Shown here in pieces: positions 11,325 through 22,907 of a DNA stretch of 64,000 nt; within the stretch, counting starts at the first letter, position 1; every line of letters starts with the position of its first letter. A program made the position numbers and the translations under genes. The notes beneath the pieces are model-generated. The model searched no databases, was not told where the DNA came from, and saw only the letters and a program-made list of their open reading frames with translations. This stretch comes from Crotalaria pallida. Its lineage: Eukaryota > Streptophyta > Magnoliopsida > Fabales > Fabaceae. The stretch spans positions 19,612,501 to 19,676,500 of the forward strand of contig CM075652.1 in the NCBI GenBank assembly GCA_037953625.1, written 5' to 3'.

Positions 11325-12828
11325 GTGAGAGAGAAGCTTTCCTAAGACATCTTGGCATTTAGGTTCTATATTAGAACGTTCTCGATAATCTCGAAGGTCA
11401 GAACTTAGTGGTCTATGAATTAGTACTATGGTGGCAAATTGTAAGTGTGTGATTGGCCACTCATGCAAAAAGAGTAAGACGACATAATGTTAAATGATAT
11501 TTGAAATGCATGATCTTTCTTTGTTATAGTATGATGATATTGTGAACTGCTTATGTATATATGCCTATTTAGATAAATATATCTGGTTATGAGATTTTAT
11601 TGTTAATGAAAGATATCTTAATACATTGTTGGTTATGAAAACCCAATTGAAGGAATGACGTTGAATGATGTTTAAGAGTTTTTGGAATTATAAAAGATAC
11701 AATAGAAATTTTGTAAGTCCCTGTTGGGCACAAGTCCTTATGTAGTAAGGCACAATTCATAAGACATTAATGCGATTCGAGATTTGTACCCGTACAAAGA
11801 AGATGCTTTGGGCATATGAAATTAGTGGAAAGATTCCCTCTTCTTGCACGATCCGTAGGGCGTGCCGACGATGATGAAATCTATTCCGATTCCACTCTAT
11901 GCGAATACGTTGTTGGACGATGAGCAAGTTTATAAAGTTTAACTAAGGTCTAGTACCGTTAGAAGCGCAACTTAGAATGGGTAGACCAATACTTCCCCTT
12001 TTATTAATAAAACTTAAACGATATTTTTCCCTAATTCTGCGAGATGAGTTTGGAGTAGTAGAGATGAAAGTTACCTTGAGTTACCTGCGGGTACTCAAGC
12101 GAGAGATTGTGATAGGGGAGGGCAAGGATGGTGAAATGTCAAGAAGCCTTGAGCACTTTCCTAGGCTTGACGAGTCTATATGTGATTGGGGCTTAAGACC
12201 CAATGGATCGTAGTGTGTACCGCACTGCAGACTAGAAAAGTTCTGACACCTCCTTGATCAATTTTGGAATGGTGAGAGGGAACCTGAACGAGGCTAGCCT
12301 TCCAATGGTTTTTGGGCACTGTAATATCATGGTACGATATTCTGATATCCTAAAATATTATTTTGATTATTTTGGCTGGCCCGAGTAGTGGTTATAACAT
12401 TGTTTCTCGGCTTCTAGACCTGTGTGGGTTAAGGTTCATGTACGTCCCGTTCACTTCCGATTTAGGTTTTGGGAGAATATTGGAGGAGATGTAGCTATGT
12501 GTGCTAACTAAACCCTTTCCTCAATGATGTCCTTTCCCTCATATCATCGATGGACGCAATTCTATAAGACTTAATAAGAAAAGAGTAAGAGTATGGAAAA
12601 TGTTTTAAGTTATATGCTAGAGAATGATATGAAGGATGTTGATGATAATTAATGATAAGTTTATGATTTCAATGATGATAATAATGGTATGCATGATCTG
12701 TGTTGTTATGTGTTTATGTCTTAATATATTGCCTATTGTAAGTCTGCACCGTTGACGTTAATTCGTCCGGATCGCTTACTCTCTCGTTTGTTTCTGTCTT
12801 GTTGATGTTCGATGTCGCTACCCTCTAG
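11325..12828 (+). other. Putative LTR intron in LTR A
   Basis: The 5' site CTAAG|GTGAGAGAG lies within a block identical in LTRs A, B and C. The 3' site CCCTCTAG is directly followed by the ATG of the small LTR ORF. The span is 1504 bp; the corresponding span in LTR B is 1506 bp. Splicing is inferred from consensus and conservation only. Confidence 0.45.
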
Positions 12829-13134
12829 ATGGCATACCGAGTGGAAGTATTCATGTCACCCCTAGAGGGAGGAGTTTGGGAGATCATGTGTGATGGATGG
12901 ATATGGAAAGGTAACACATGTCTGGAGATCGCCGACCCTCAGCATACTCTTAGAGGCATGGCTTTGGATGATATGATGGGTAGACTTACGTTACAAGACT
13001 ATAGATATGGAGGACCATGAGATAATCAGGAGCATCAGATGGAGACAAAACACTTTGTTAATGAGAGAATCTATGCGGATCCAGAGGAGGATCCCGATCT
13101 AGAGGAAGCAGCAACGGTGGATGAAGACCTTTAG
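12829..13134 (+). pseudogene. LTR-encoded small protein, copy A, one internal stop
   Basis: From the ATG immediately after CCCTCTAG, 63 codons run to a TGA at 13018-13020. The frame then stays open for another 37 codons to a TAG at 13132-13134, ending in an acidic tail (D-P-E-E-D-P-D-L-E-E). Residues 14-47 match the LTR B protein: G-G-x-W, then x6-W-[IL]-W-[KE]-G-x-T-x-L, then P-x-H-x-L-R-G. The match continues past the TGA (G-P-x-D then Q-M), so the TGA looks like a later nonsense mutation. Many A/B differences are synonymous (Arg AGA/CGT, Leu CTT/TTG, Gly GGC/GGA), suggesting past selection on protein. No known function is recognised. Confidence 0.5.
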
Positions 13135-13596
13135 TCTAAGTGTTTTATGATAGTATTGTACCTTTATTGAGGATATTAGATAGGGCATTATTGCTCTACC
13201 ATCATGTTACCCCATTTTTATTTTGCACTCACATTAGTAATTAAACATTTAAATGGTGACTTGGTACAAATGATTTGAGGTTTTGGAACTATGAATCAGT
13301 AAGATCTCTTATTTTACAAATCAACCATAGTGCATTTTGGGAAATAAGATATTGTGTGAATCTTGGTAAAAGGACTTTCAAAGTGTGATGTTGGTCTTGG
13401 TTTGGAACTTGGTCGAAGTAGTGTGACATGACGAATTAACTTTTAATAATGCAAATGTTTGGGGTGGGTATACTTTGGTGCGAATATATTTTAGAACCAT
13501 GTCATAAAGTGTTTAAAAAAAAAAGATTTACCAGATTTTTACTATAATTTTGTTAAATAAAGAGTATTTTTCAAATTACCAAATCGGGGTGTTACC

Positions 13597-14872
13597 TTGC
13601 ACATCAGAAAACGATATCTTTTTTTATTGGCTTCAATTAATAAACCTGATTATTTGATTTGCCTAAAAATATTTGTTTTTTATTTTTGTGGTTGATGAAG
13701 TTACTCGCAATCTTACATACCCTCACGGAATGAGGAATCAAGACTATGTAGTTCTTTAAATAATTTTCTGGAAAAATTCTTTTTACATGAAGAGGAAGTA
13801 CGAAAGATCTCGTAAAACTGAGAAAAAGTCGATTTGTCAAAAACACATACAATTCAAAGGGAAATTAACATTATCATTTTAATTTATATTAGTTGTTACA
13901 TAAATATATTTTTTACTGCAAAGAAGGGAGTACGAAAGATCTCAGAGATAGGAAAAAATCGACTTCCAAAAAATGCAATTAAGATTTTTATTGTTTTAAA
14001 GCTTTCACTAAATTGTCTATGAAAATGGGAGCATAATTTTTTTTAACTTTTTTATGTTAGAAAATTAATTTTTACAGATTTATTTGAACTTTTTAAAAAA
14101 TTTCATTTAGGAATATATTTCCTCAACCGTAGAGAGGGAAATACGAAAGATCTTGCAAAGAGAAAAAGTCAACTTCCCAAAAATGTAATTGATAATTTTA
14201 TTTAACGGTTCTTAACAAATAATTTTTGAAAATGGAAATTTGAATTCTTTTGACATTTTTTTGTGCCTTTAAAAATGATTTTTATTTTTATTTTTTAATC
14301 ATTAATTGATTTTTGAAATGGATTTTCAGATTTTTTTTATGGATTCGTGATTAAGAGAAAATCAAATTCTTTTGGTCTTTTGTCCCGAAAAAAAATTATG
14401 ATAATTCATTCATGGAAATGAAAGTTTAATTTTTTTGTTTGCAAATATTTTTGGTAAATACAATGAACAAACATAAAAAAAAATATCACAAAAACTAATG
14501 AGAGATTATTTATTTTTTTATTTCTTAGCACATCATTAAATATAAAAAAAGTGGAATTTAATTACATTTGAACAAGTAACTACAAACAAAATGAAATTTA
14601 ATTATTTTATTTAAGATCCAGATTATTTTTCATTTAAATTCAAGAATTAAATTCAAAGTATATTCTAAAATTCCAAGTCAAAGGGATTTAAGGATATAAT
14701 TAGAATTTAAAGATTAATTTTTTTTGGATTCGATACTGCAAGTGGTATATTAAATAAAAAATAAAAAATATCTTAAGCATAATAATTAAACATCTCAAAT
14801 AATAAATAAATAAATAAATATATTTTTAACAATTTTATTTTTTTAATTTAATAATTTTAATATATTTTTATT
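13597..14872. other. AT-rich non-coding spacer
   Basis: Very AT-rich. Apart from three diverged copies of a roughly 60-bp sequence (13796-14188) and the left duplication of MULE-MITE 3, no gene or element end is recognisable. Confidence 0.6.
13796..14188 (+). repeat. Three dispersed copies of a ~60-bp sequence
   Basis: Copies at about 13796-13852, 13921-13980 and 14127-14188 share TACGAAAGATCT followed by GAAAAAGTCGACTT and AAAAATG-AATT with substitutions. Spacing is irregular (about 125 and 206 bp), so this is not a simple tandem array. Confidence 0.7.
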
Positions 14873-15160
14873 GGTTTTTTTTTATGAAATTGATCCCTGT
14901 AAATATTGGTCGTTCTGAAATGAGTCCCGAAACTTTATTTTTTTTCGTTTTGGTCCCCAAACACTTTTTACGTTATCGATTTGGGGACCAAAACGAAAAA
15001 AACAAAAAATGTTTAGGGACTCATTTCAGAATGAACAATATTTACAGGGACCAACTTCGAAACGTAAATAGTGTTTGGAGACCAAAACGAAAAAAAATAA
15101 AGTTTAGGGACTCATTTCAGAACAACCAATATTTATAGGGACTAATTTCATAAAAAAACC
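14873..15160. mobile_element. Mutator-type MITE 3, 9-bp TSD ATTTTTATT
   Basis: Long terminal inverted repeats (left GGTTTTTTTTTATGAAATTG; right, reverse complement, GGTTTTTTTATGAAATTAG) continue through CTGAAATGAGTCCC on both arms, so the element is almost one long hairpin. The exact 9-bp duplication is at 14864-14872 and 15161-15169. Length is 288 bp. It differs in sequence from MITEs 1 and 2 but uses the same GGTCCC-type segments. Confidence 0.87.
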
Positions 15161-15665
15161 ATTTTTATTTAATGAAAAAGAAAAAGAGTTGAACCAGTGA
15201 AGTTCTTGAACCGAACCGGTTTGAACCGGATTAAACCTGTAACATCCCAATTTGGACATTAGAATTTTACGTAAAAATTTGTGCCTTTTTTTTTTTAAAC
15301 ATTCATTTTATTTCTAAAGTCATTTAACAAAAAGGGTTTGCATCTTGAAAATAGTTTGATTCATTTGCTTATACTTAAAAATTCTTTTCCAAAAAGAAGT
15401 GTCACATTACATCATTATTCCAAAAATACGACAGTTATAATTTGCGGAAATAAAATTCCTTCATTGCATTACTTCAAAAGATAATAACATTGTTCCGACC
15501 ATTAAGGTCATTATTCACCGAAAATACTTAACTAAATAAACATAAACTTTCTCAGTTCAAACTTGGGGATTACATCAGTTCTCAGAAAGGCTGCCCTACA
15601 AGACTCCAACAAAGCAACCTAGACCACCACTACACAAGCAGTTACAAGATCCTCATCATCATCTC

Positions 15666-15881
15666 CTACACAGCAGGTGGTGCCATCTGAGCAGCATGAA
15701 AGTCAGCTGGTCCTTCATGCATCAGGTCTCGAAGCACAAGACGAATCTCTACGCGATCGGTAGCTACTCCACGCAATATGTGATATGGGTTCTCAAAACT
15801 GAGTCTCGTAGATCCTTCCCACAACCATCCTCTAGTTGTCCTGGTCCATTGGCCTCCCAGACTCGTAGTGTGATCCGCCAT
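15666..15881 (-). CDS. LTR-encoded small protein, copy B
   Basis: The minus-strand ORF of 71 codons begins MADHTTSLGGQW. Its ATG directly follows an acceptor-like GAAATTAG, downstream of a pyrimidine-rich stretch. Conserved with copy A: G-G-x-W, W-L-W-E-G-S-T, P-x-H-x-L-R-G-V-A-x-D and G-P-x-D-x4-Q-M near the end. The spacing W-x6-W-[IL]-W-[KE]-G is kept and also fits the ORF of LTR D (54620-55102). No signal peptide or membrane segment is seen. It lacks the acidic tail of copies A and D, stopping at TAG shortly after the A-P-P-A-V end. It sits wholly inside an LTR, so would be present twice in an intact element. Function is unknown, and it may not be expressed. Confidence 0.5.
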   Translation of the reverse strand: MADHTTSLGGQWTRTTRGWLWEGSTRLSFENPYHILRGVATDRVEIRLVLRDLMHEGPADFHAAQMAPPAV

Positions 15882-17387
15882 CTAATTTCCAACCATTGAA
15901 GAAAGATAGACCAGAAAGAAAGAAGAGAGAGTAAGCGATCCGAATGAATTAATCGTCGACAACATGGACCTACTCTAAGGGATCACATTAGGATACAACA
16001 TACATAAACAGTAGGAAAGATAAACAGATAATCAATAACTTCATAACTTCACAGCTTCACATAATCAGCACCTCATGACATCATAGTACAACTTCTACAT
16101 TAAGCCTTACTTGATTCAAAAGAATTTTCAATATTCTCCCAATAATCTCTTTACAATTTTCTTATCTTAATCTAATACATAGCCGTCAATGATTTAGGGA
16201 GGAAAAATCATTGAGGCAGGGGAAACAGTCAGCACACACGATACATCTCCTCCTCAATATCCAACCACGACCTAGTTTGAAAAGCAGATGGGATGCACAT
16301 GAATCCTAACCACGCCGGCATAGAGTATCAAAGGGTACGTACCAGCTGAAACCACACACTGTTGGCCGACAAGAAAAATATGTGGACCACACACGGTTGG
16401 TCAATAAAGAAAAACAGTGACCTCTAGCCTCGATTCAGATTCCCTCTCAACCATCTCCGATTTGCTCAAGGGGGCGACGATTCTATCCCTAGTTCGCGTT
16501 GCGGTCCTTGCTACGATCAATGCCCAGCAGGTGACCTTGATCATTGCAGCGTTGTCCCACCTAGGGAAGCGCTCAACGCTTCTTGACGTTTCACCGTCCT
16601 TGCCCTCCCCTATCGCAATCACCACTCGAAGGGATGCACTGACCTCCAAGTATTCGGTATCTTTCCTCTCCACTACTTCTATCTCAACGTAGAGTTAGGA
16701 AAGATTAAGCTTTTAAGTCTTTTAAGCATTTTATGTCTTTTAGAAAAAGATTTAGTTTCATCAACCTATCATTGGTCGACCCATTCTAAGTCGCGCTTCT
16801 AACAAGCCTCGACCTCTAAAAAGAAAACAAACAAAGACCTCCCTACATACAGTGGAATCGACAAAGCTCGCAACCACGATACGTCATTCAAGTGACCAGC
16901 TACTTAAAATCAAGCACGTCCGAAGACAGTGCGGTTGGGATATACATCACAAGGTTATTTGTGCTACGATGCACCATCACTGTATACTAACTTTAGACGA
17001 TACAATCACAGCTTACTTTTCAATCTTTTATAATTCCCAGATCATAATTTCTTTTCCGAATAATCAACAATTATCACAGGATATTCCAACATCACAAATA
17101 TTTCTTCAGGTACAACATAATAATCATTTCATCAATTCTTTCCAGAATATATCATTATTCAAAGCATATACACAAAGCTTATCATGAAACATAATTCAAA
17201 ATAATAGTAACAGTCAAGCACACAAACAAAGTTAATGTCTCAACGTCCGATCGGCTAAACACACACACAAACAATCGCCGTCACGTATATTGACAAATAA
17301 CTACGAAATTCTGATCTTTGAGATGATCAAGAACATCCTAAGGCTACCCAAAGATGCCATTATGTCTTAGGAAAGCTTCTCTCTCAC
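15882..17387 (-). other. Putative LTR intron in LTR B
   Basis: Runs from the donor-like AAG|GTGAGAGAG (minus, 17387) to the acceptor-like TTAG adjoining the ATG at 15881. Length is 1506 bp, against 1504 bp in LTR A. A conserved block at 16569-16616 (minus GATAGGGGAGGGCAAGGA) lies within. Confidence 0.42.
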
Positions 17388-20300
17388 CTTGATTGGAAGC
17401 TAGAGACAAATGATTCTGATTATGCTTCACTCGAACCTTATCATTGATAAATATAATCCAAAGGACTAATCAACACATATTTAATTTAATAAATTAAACG
17501 AAATGATTTCCTTTTTCAAAAGTACTTAGAAAAATTTAAAAACACAAAACAGTATCGGTAACTTGAAACTTTTTCCATAACTCAAAAACAGATTACTGTT
17601 CCAGTAAAAACACTTTTTGTTTTTAGCTTTTTAAATCATGAAAACCATTTCCAAACATAAAATAACTTTTAGAGATTAATTATAACATCTCAAAAATAAA
17701 TCCAAATCTTCATTTACTTAAAAATCCATTTTCAAACACCTTATAACAACTACCATTATCAGACAAATCATACAGCAGGAGTTTAAAATTACTTATATTT
17801 AATGCAACAGTTAAACAAATCTTAGGCAGTACAAAATTTTCTTCTAAAAATCAAAAAACCACATTAAAATCATACACAATTCATATAGAAAATAAACTCA
17901 TATATTGCTAAACTCAAAATAATTTCTAGAGTTGATGCAACTTATTACAGATTCTAAACATCATATAAAAATCACTTTTCAAGCATCAGTACACACATAT
18001 CATGCACCTAAATTCCTAACACATAAAATAACATATTTTATCACATTAGAACAATTTCTAAGATTGATGAAATCAATTTAAAAATTCTTGGACAGCATTA
18101 GTTTTAAATCTTGAAAATCACTTTTCTCTTAAACGATTAACCTAAAAATTATGCCGCTTTTTCCTATAGCTTAATTAAAAGCTCTATTATAAAAATATCA
18201 CAAGGTTTGATTCAAATAAACAAATTAAGCTTGCTGGACAGCCACACAAATCAGGTTGCATTCACTCAAAAATTCATTATTGTTCAAGTTCTAACACTTA
18301 TACACAAAGGCCTATAATCTACAACTCAAAAATAAACTTAACTTAGAAAAATAATCATATTTTCTAAATCACATCAATTCTGGACAACAACATCATTTTC
18401 CAGAAAATAATAATTTTATTCACTTTAAAACTTATATTTTCATACTGTATGTTATACTAAACACATAAACACATCACAAATACACATAAAAAAATACTTT
18501 AAATCACATGGCCCAATTAAAATAAATTTTCCAGAATTATTTCTTTTCAATAAAAATAAATTATTTAATTGTTATTTCTTGAAACCACATCAAACAATTC
18601 AAATACAAACATAATATAATCACATAGACACTTAGAAAAATCAAAATCATACACCTATTCCATTCACATAATGATTCAACCAAACCAAAATAATAAGAAC
18701 AATAACCAAATTATTTTTCACATATACACACAATAATCTTTATAACCATTTACAAATTACAATAAACAAAGAATGAACCATGCATATAAACATCAAACAA
18801 TTATAAAATTTTTCTTTTTGAAACCATGTAGTGTTAGAAAAGTTGGAAACCCAACAAGTAGCCTAACTATCTACTAGAGGGGGGGTGAATAGTAGTTGGA
18901 AGCAATAATACTAATTTTTCGCGATGTTATTGAAGTAGTTCGGATAATGCTTGCTGTTAAACTAAAAATGCTGACTTTGGGCCGAGCAGATTCTGATAAT
19001 CGGTTATCTAAACCGAGCACCGATTATCCGAGCTGCACCACTCAAAGATCAGGTTTGCAGCGGAAATAAGCAAGCTCTATCCGAGCACAAATACGAGTTA
19101 AACAAAACCGATTTAGAGCTAGGCAAGCCAACTAAATGCTCGGAATAAAAATGAAAGCAGTAAAGAGATAGAGACACCGAGATTTTTATACTAGTTCACT
19201 CACAATCACGGTGAGCTACGTCCAGTCCCCCCTGAACCTCAGGGAGCCTTTAATAATAACAAATTGATAGAAATTACAAGGGATCAATTAACCCACCAAG
19301 AGAGTACCAAAATCTTGGCTTCTACCTAATTTGACAAGTCTTGAAACCTTCAAGACACCTTGAAACCTTCAAGGATTTTCACCAAAGAACCTCTTTGGAT
19401 TTCTGCTCAGGAACCTCCTAAGACTTTACAAAACAACTAAGAACCTCTTAGATGGCTTGGAAACCTTCCAAGACTTTCACTTGCTTGAGAACACCTCAAG
19501 ACTTTACAAACAGAATGAATCAAGGATGATGGCTCCAACCCGAAACTCAAGTGTGTTTGAATCTGAAAGTTTGGTGAACAGATGAGTATTCGGTTAAGTG
19601 TTTGAGAAAGGATTTTTGTAGAGAACTATTTGAGACTTTGGTTATGAATATAACAGTTTCACTTTTGCTCAATCGTTCTCTTTGTTGCGTTTTGCTTCTG
19701 TGTTTATCAGAGAGAATGGATATAGAGAGAGGAAAATATCTTGTCCTTTGCAATGGATATACTGGACAATTTCTGCACTGTACAGAGAACACGTTTGTCC
19801 TTTGTCTAGTTGTTTCCCCTTCTTTGTAACGTTCTGAATTTGTCACTCTTGCATTGCTGATTTGAATTTCCAATTTTGAAATCTTAAGGATGGTGACATA
19901 TTGGTACAATTGAGATAAGGACAAAGTTGCCAGCCACACACAGTACTATAATGTCAGTACAGAGATGAAGAGGTGCATGCGGCGACGTACTGCTGAAGGT
20001 TGGAGAAGATGAATAGTTATGCCGAGCTTGATAGCTAGTTCGAGGTTGGGGACTTGAGAGATATATCTGTTCTAAGCTGACCAAGCTAATTTTCTAGCCG
20101 ACTTCCTTAAGTCGAGAATGGAAACTTATGAACTGAGATGACCTGATGCCGAGCTTGAGGACTGCCGAGTTTGAAGACTTCTGAACTGAGTTGATCTGAT
20201 GTCGAGCTTGAAGACTTCTGAACTGAACTAATCTGATGCCGAGCTTGAGGTCTTCTGAACCGAGCTTGAGGACTTCATTGAGCTTGATGAAAGTTCGAGC

Positions 20301-20819
20301 TTGACATCTTTACTGAGTTTGACATCTTCACCGAGCTTGACATCGGCACCGACCTTGGGGACTTGAGTGATTTCTCTGATATAAGCTGAGCTGATCTAAT
20401 CTTGACAAATGTTCGAGCTTTTTCTCAGCTGATTGAGTCTGCTTTGATCGCTAAGTGTTGCCAAGATTGACGTCGGCTGACCAAGTCTGCTTTGAGCGAT
20501 AGCTGTTGCCGAGCTTGACGTCGGCTGACCATGTCTGCTCTGAACGATAATGTTGCCGAGCTTGACGTCGGCTGGCTGAGTCTGCTCTAAGGGATAGCTT
20601 GGATTGATCACTTCCGAGTACGCATCGAGCTGATTCATACCGAGCTGGTCAACATACCAAGCTAATTTTATTTCCAGGATACTTGTAACACCTTGAATTT
20701 ATAATATATTTTATATATTTATTAAATAGAAATTTTTAGAAAATTTTGACAGGGTTTGTTTTAAATTTGTAACTTTTCCCCTTATAAGAAACCTGTCACC
20801 TGTCAGCCAGATAATTCAG

Positions 20820-20821
<2 letters not shown>

Positions 20822-20903
<82 letters not shown>
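20822..20903. repeat. Compound (AT)n(TG)n microsatellite
   Basis: About 39 bp of AT repeats followed by about 42 bp of TG repeats, inside solo LTR 3. Confidence 0.95.
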
Positions 20904-20905
<2 letters not shown>

Positions 20906-21156
20906 ATTCCTTTGCATCATGGTATAAAATTTACAATATCACAGTTCAGGATCACACCAAAAATAAGTTTAAGTTTACAAACCAAAAAGGGAATATCACC
21001 AATTCCAAAAAGGATGTACATATAAGTTTTCTAACATGAGTCAAGTGGTGATATCCATATAATTGTATTAAGATCCAAAATACATAATATTCCTAGGTTT
21101 ATATGATATGAGAGCAAAGATTGAGCTGCAGGAGTAAATCCATCATGCAACAGGGT

Positions 21157-21179
21157 TACACTTCCTTTGAAGAAGTGTA
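21157..21179 (-). other. 23-nt hairpin in LTR 3
   Basis: TACACTTC...GAAGTGTA: nine of ten stem positions pair (one C/A mismatch) around a 3-nt loop. Same length and relative position as the hairpins at 4930-4952 and 31968-31990. Confidence 0.6.
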
Positions 21180-22435
21180 CCCACCCCCGGCCATAGGGAA
21201 ATCAGAAGCGTCTCCTCCCTCATTACATAAAATGATCAACAAAGAGAGTGAGATATAGCTCAAAATCAAAGGAAATACATAAAAACAATAATAAGACATA
21301 ATAGTATACATGGCACACAAATACATACATACAATAATGCAAGAACCCATTATAATTGCCATGATCCATTATTATGCATTTCCATGTCCATTTTTTTTCA
21401 TATATGAGCCATACCACCTTGGTTATCATTCCAATTCCTCACATCACCCTCCACACTATTGGAAAAGATCAACTAGGAGTAAGTGTTCCCCAATCAATGC
21501 TTGCACAGTACTTCGCGTATTCGTCCTTCGTACAATTTGGGTCGTTTTACCCAAATTGGCTATAGCGGAAACCACCCTCAACTAGTCCAGAAATGTTTAA
21601 GTGACCAATAGAATTATCATAGGGCGCAATGGACCAATCCCCAACATGGTGCATTTTCCACGTTCTCTAGTAGATCAAAGTCCAACTATGATAATTCTAG
21701 TGATTGTGTGATTAACACAATCTCGTCACTATACCATTCTCGTCCGTCCATTTTATGAACCTTCGCGTATCCGTCTGTTCACGAATCTTTTCCAATTTCC
21801 TAACATCCTTCCTCACTTCAATAGTTACGTGTTTCTAATTCTTTTAAGAAATTTAATTTACCCAACCATTATAACTTAATTATTTTGTAAGATAAAAACT
21901 ATAATTTAAAGATTCCAAATCTAACCAACTTATATCAGAACCAATTTCCAAATAAAATAGCAACCATGACATCAACAACCATACAAGTACCAAATTAATT
22001 AGCACATAATTCATAACCAAACTACACTTAACACTAATCTCTATATGGGGTTGAAACCTAGGGTTTTTTTAGCACTAACCTAACAACCAAAATACAACCA
22101 ATAACATGTTCAAGATCATGCATTTATTACTATAATTATGCCCTTCCTCTAATTAGGAGAATATCTCCTCTCTTACCTCAAGGTGGTGGAGTGAGAAGTG
22201 AGAAGAGAGAGAAGAAAACCTTGCCCTTGAGGAAGAAGAAGATGATAATGATGCCTAGGAGGATATGGAGACTTGATTATGAGAGAGTATGAGAGGATTT
22301 GATGGAGTTTTGAGTAAGATTTTGGATGGGACAATGGAACCTTAAGGAGAAGGATCAAGAAGGTCGTGTGTTGTGTGTGTGTGTTTTCCACGAAAATATG
22401 CCCCTTTTCACGTATTATAAGTCTGTCCCTACAGG

Positions 22436-22585
22436 GGTTAATCGATTAACCCAAGTGGTTAACCGATTAGGACCTATCAGTCTTCAACTTGTTAATCGAT
22501 TAGTCTAGATGTTAATCGAGTAGTGCCTGAATGTCTCCCAAAATTTAATCGATTAGCCATAGCCTTAATCGATTAATGGCCTACA
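22436..22585 (-). repeat. TTAATCGATTAA palindrome cluster in gypsy LTR 3
   Basis: About six copies of (T)TAATCGATTA or close variants (GGTTAACCGATTAG, GTTAATCGAGTAG) within 150 bp, 120-270 bp from the LTR start. The same motif fills the copia solo LTR at 5472-7062. Confidence 0.75.
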
Positions 22586-22893
22586 AAATTCACTCTTAGA
22601 TGTTTTCTAGTGATTTCCAAGCTACAACTACTTAATTCTAAGCCTATACACTTTAAACTTATAATTTCTAACAATTCTTCATGAATATAAAATTGAGGAT
22701 GTTACAATACTTCATTGTTGATTCATTTGGCTTCATCAAACCTTGGCCGAGAACCGAGCACGTGATATATTTGTCGTCATCAAACCGAGCTTGTTCATTT
22801 AAACCGAGCTTGCTCCTATGTCTTTATCAAGCCGAGCTTGTACATTTGAACCGAGCTTGCTCATTTGTCTTCATCAAAACCTTTGATTCAACA

Positions 22894-22907
22894 ATCTTCC
22901 CCTTTTT
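22894..22907 (-). other. Polypurine tract of pol-less copia element
   Basis: Minus strand AAAAAGGGGAAGAT directly abuts the LTR start TGTTGAATC, as expected for a plus-strand primer. Confidence 0.8.

Larger units (their letters stand above)
10110..13596 (+). mobile_element. Gypsy-type LTR 'A', 5'-truncated
   Basis: The right edge CGGGGTGTTAC at about 13585-13595 resembles the LTR B terminus (GGGATGTTACA on the minus strand). Shared blocks with LTRs B and C in the same order show it is the same family: GGACAGCAAGC near 10365 (A and B), an invariant block AGGTGAGAGAGAAGCTTTCC at 11323-11342, GATAGGGGAGGGCAAGGA at 12111-12128 and GGATCGCTTACTCTCTC before the small ORF. The start is not visible, because a full-length copy would extend well left of 10110. 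The 200 bases before it (9904-10109) hold nothing I recognise. The boundary at 10110 is approximate. Confidence 0.65.
20684..22706 (-). mobile_element. Solo gypsy-type LTR 3, TSD ATACT
   Basis: TGTAACACC...GATGTTACA with exact 5-bp duplications ATACT (20679-20683, 22707-22711). The insertion interrupts the copia 3' LTR at a point where the copia 5' LTR is continuous (about 27459). Length is 2023 bp. Minus orientation is inferred from the 23-nt hairpin (21157-21179) near the left end and a minus-strand donor-like GAG|GTAAGAGAG at 22176. It carries TTAATCGATTAA-type motifs at about 22436-22585 and an (AT)n(TG)n microsatellite. Confidence 0.9.
18832..22893 (-). repeat. 3' LTR of pol-less copia element (with inserted solo LTR 3)
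   Basis: Plus-strand edges are TGTTAGAAAA and TTGATTCAACA. Without the inserted LTR 3 and its duplication it is about 2.03 kb. It lacks about 100 bp present in the 5' LTR (after about 19716), a stretch that includes the minus-strand TATA box. Dense CGAGCTTG repeats occupy about 20018-20640, and a GATAATCGGTTATC palindrome is at about 18994. Confidence 0.88.
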
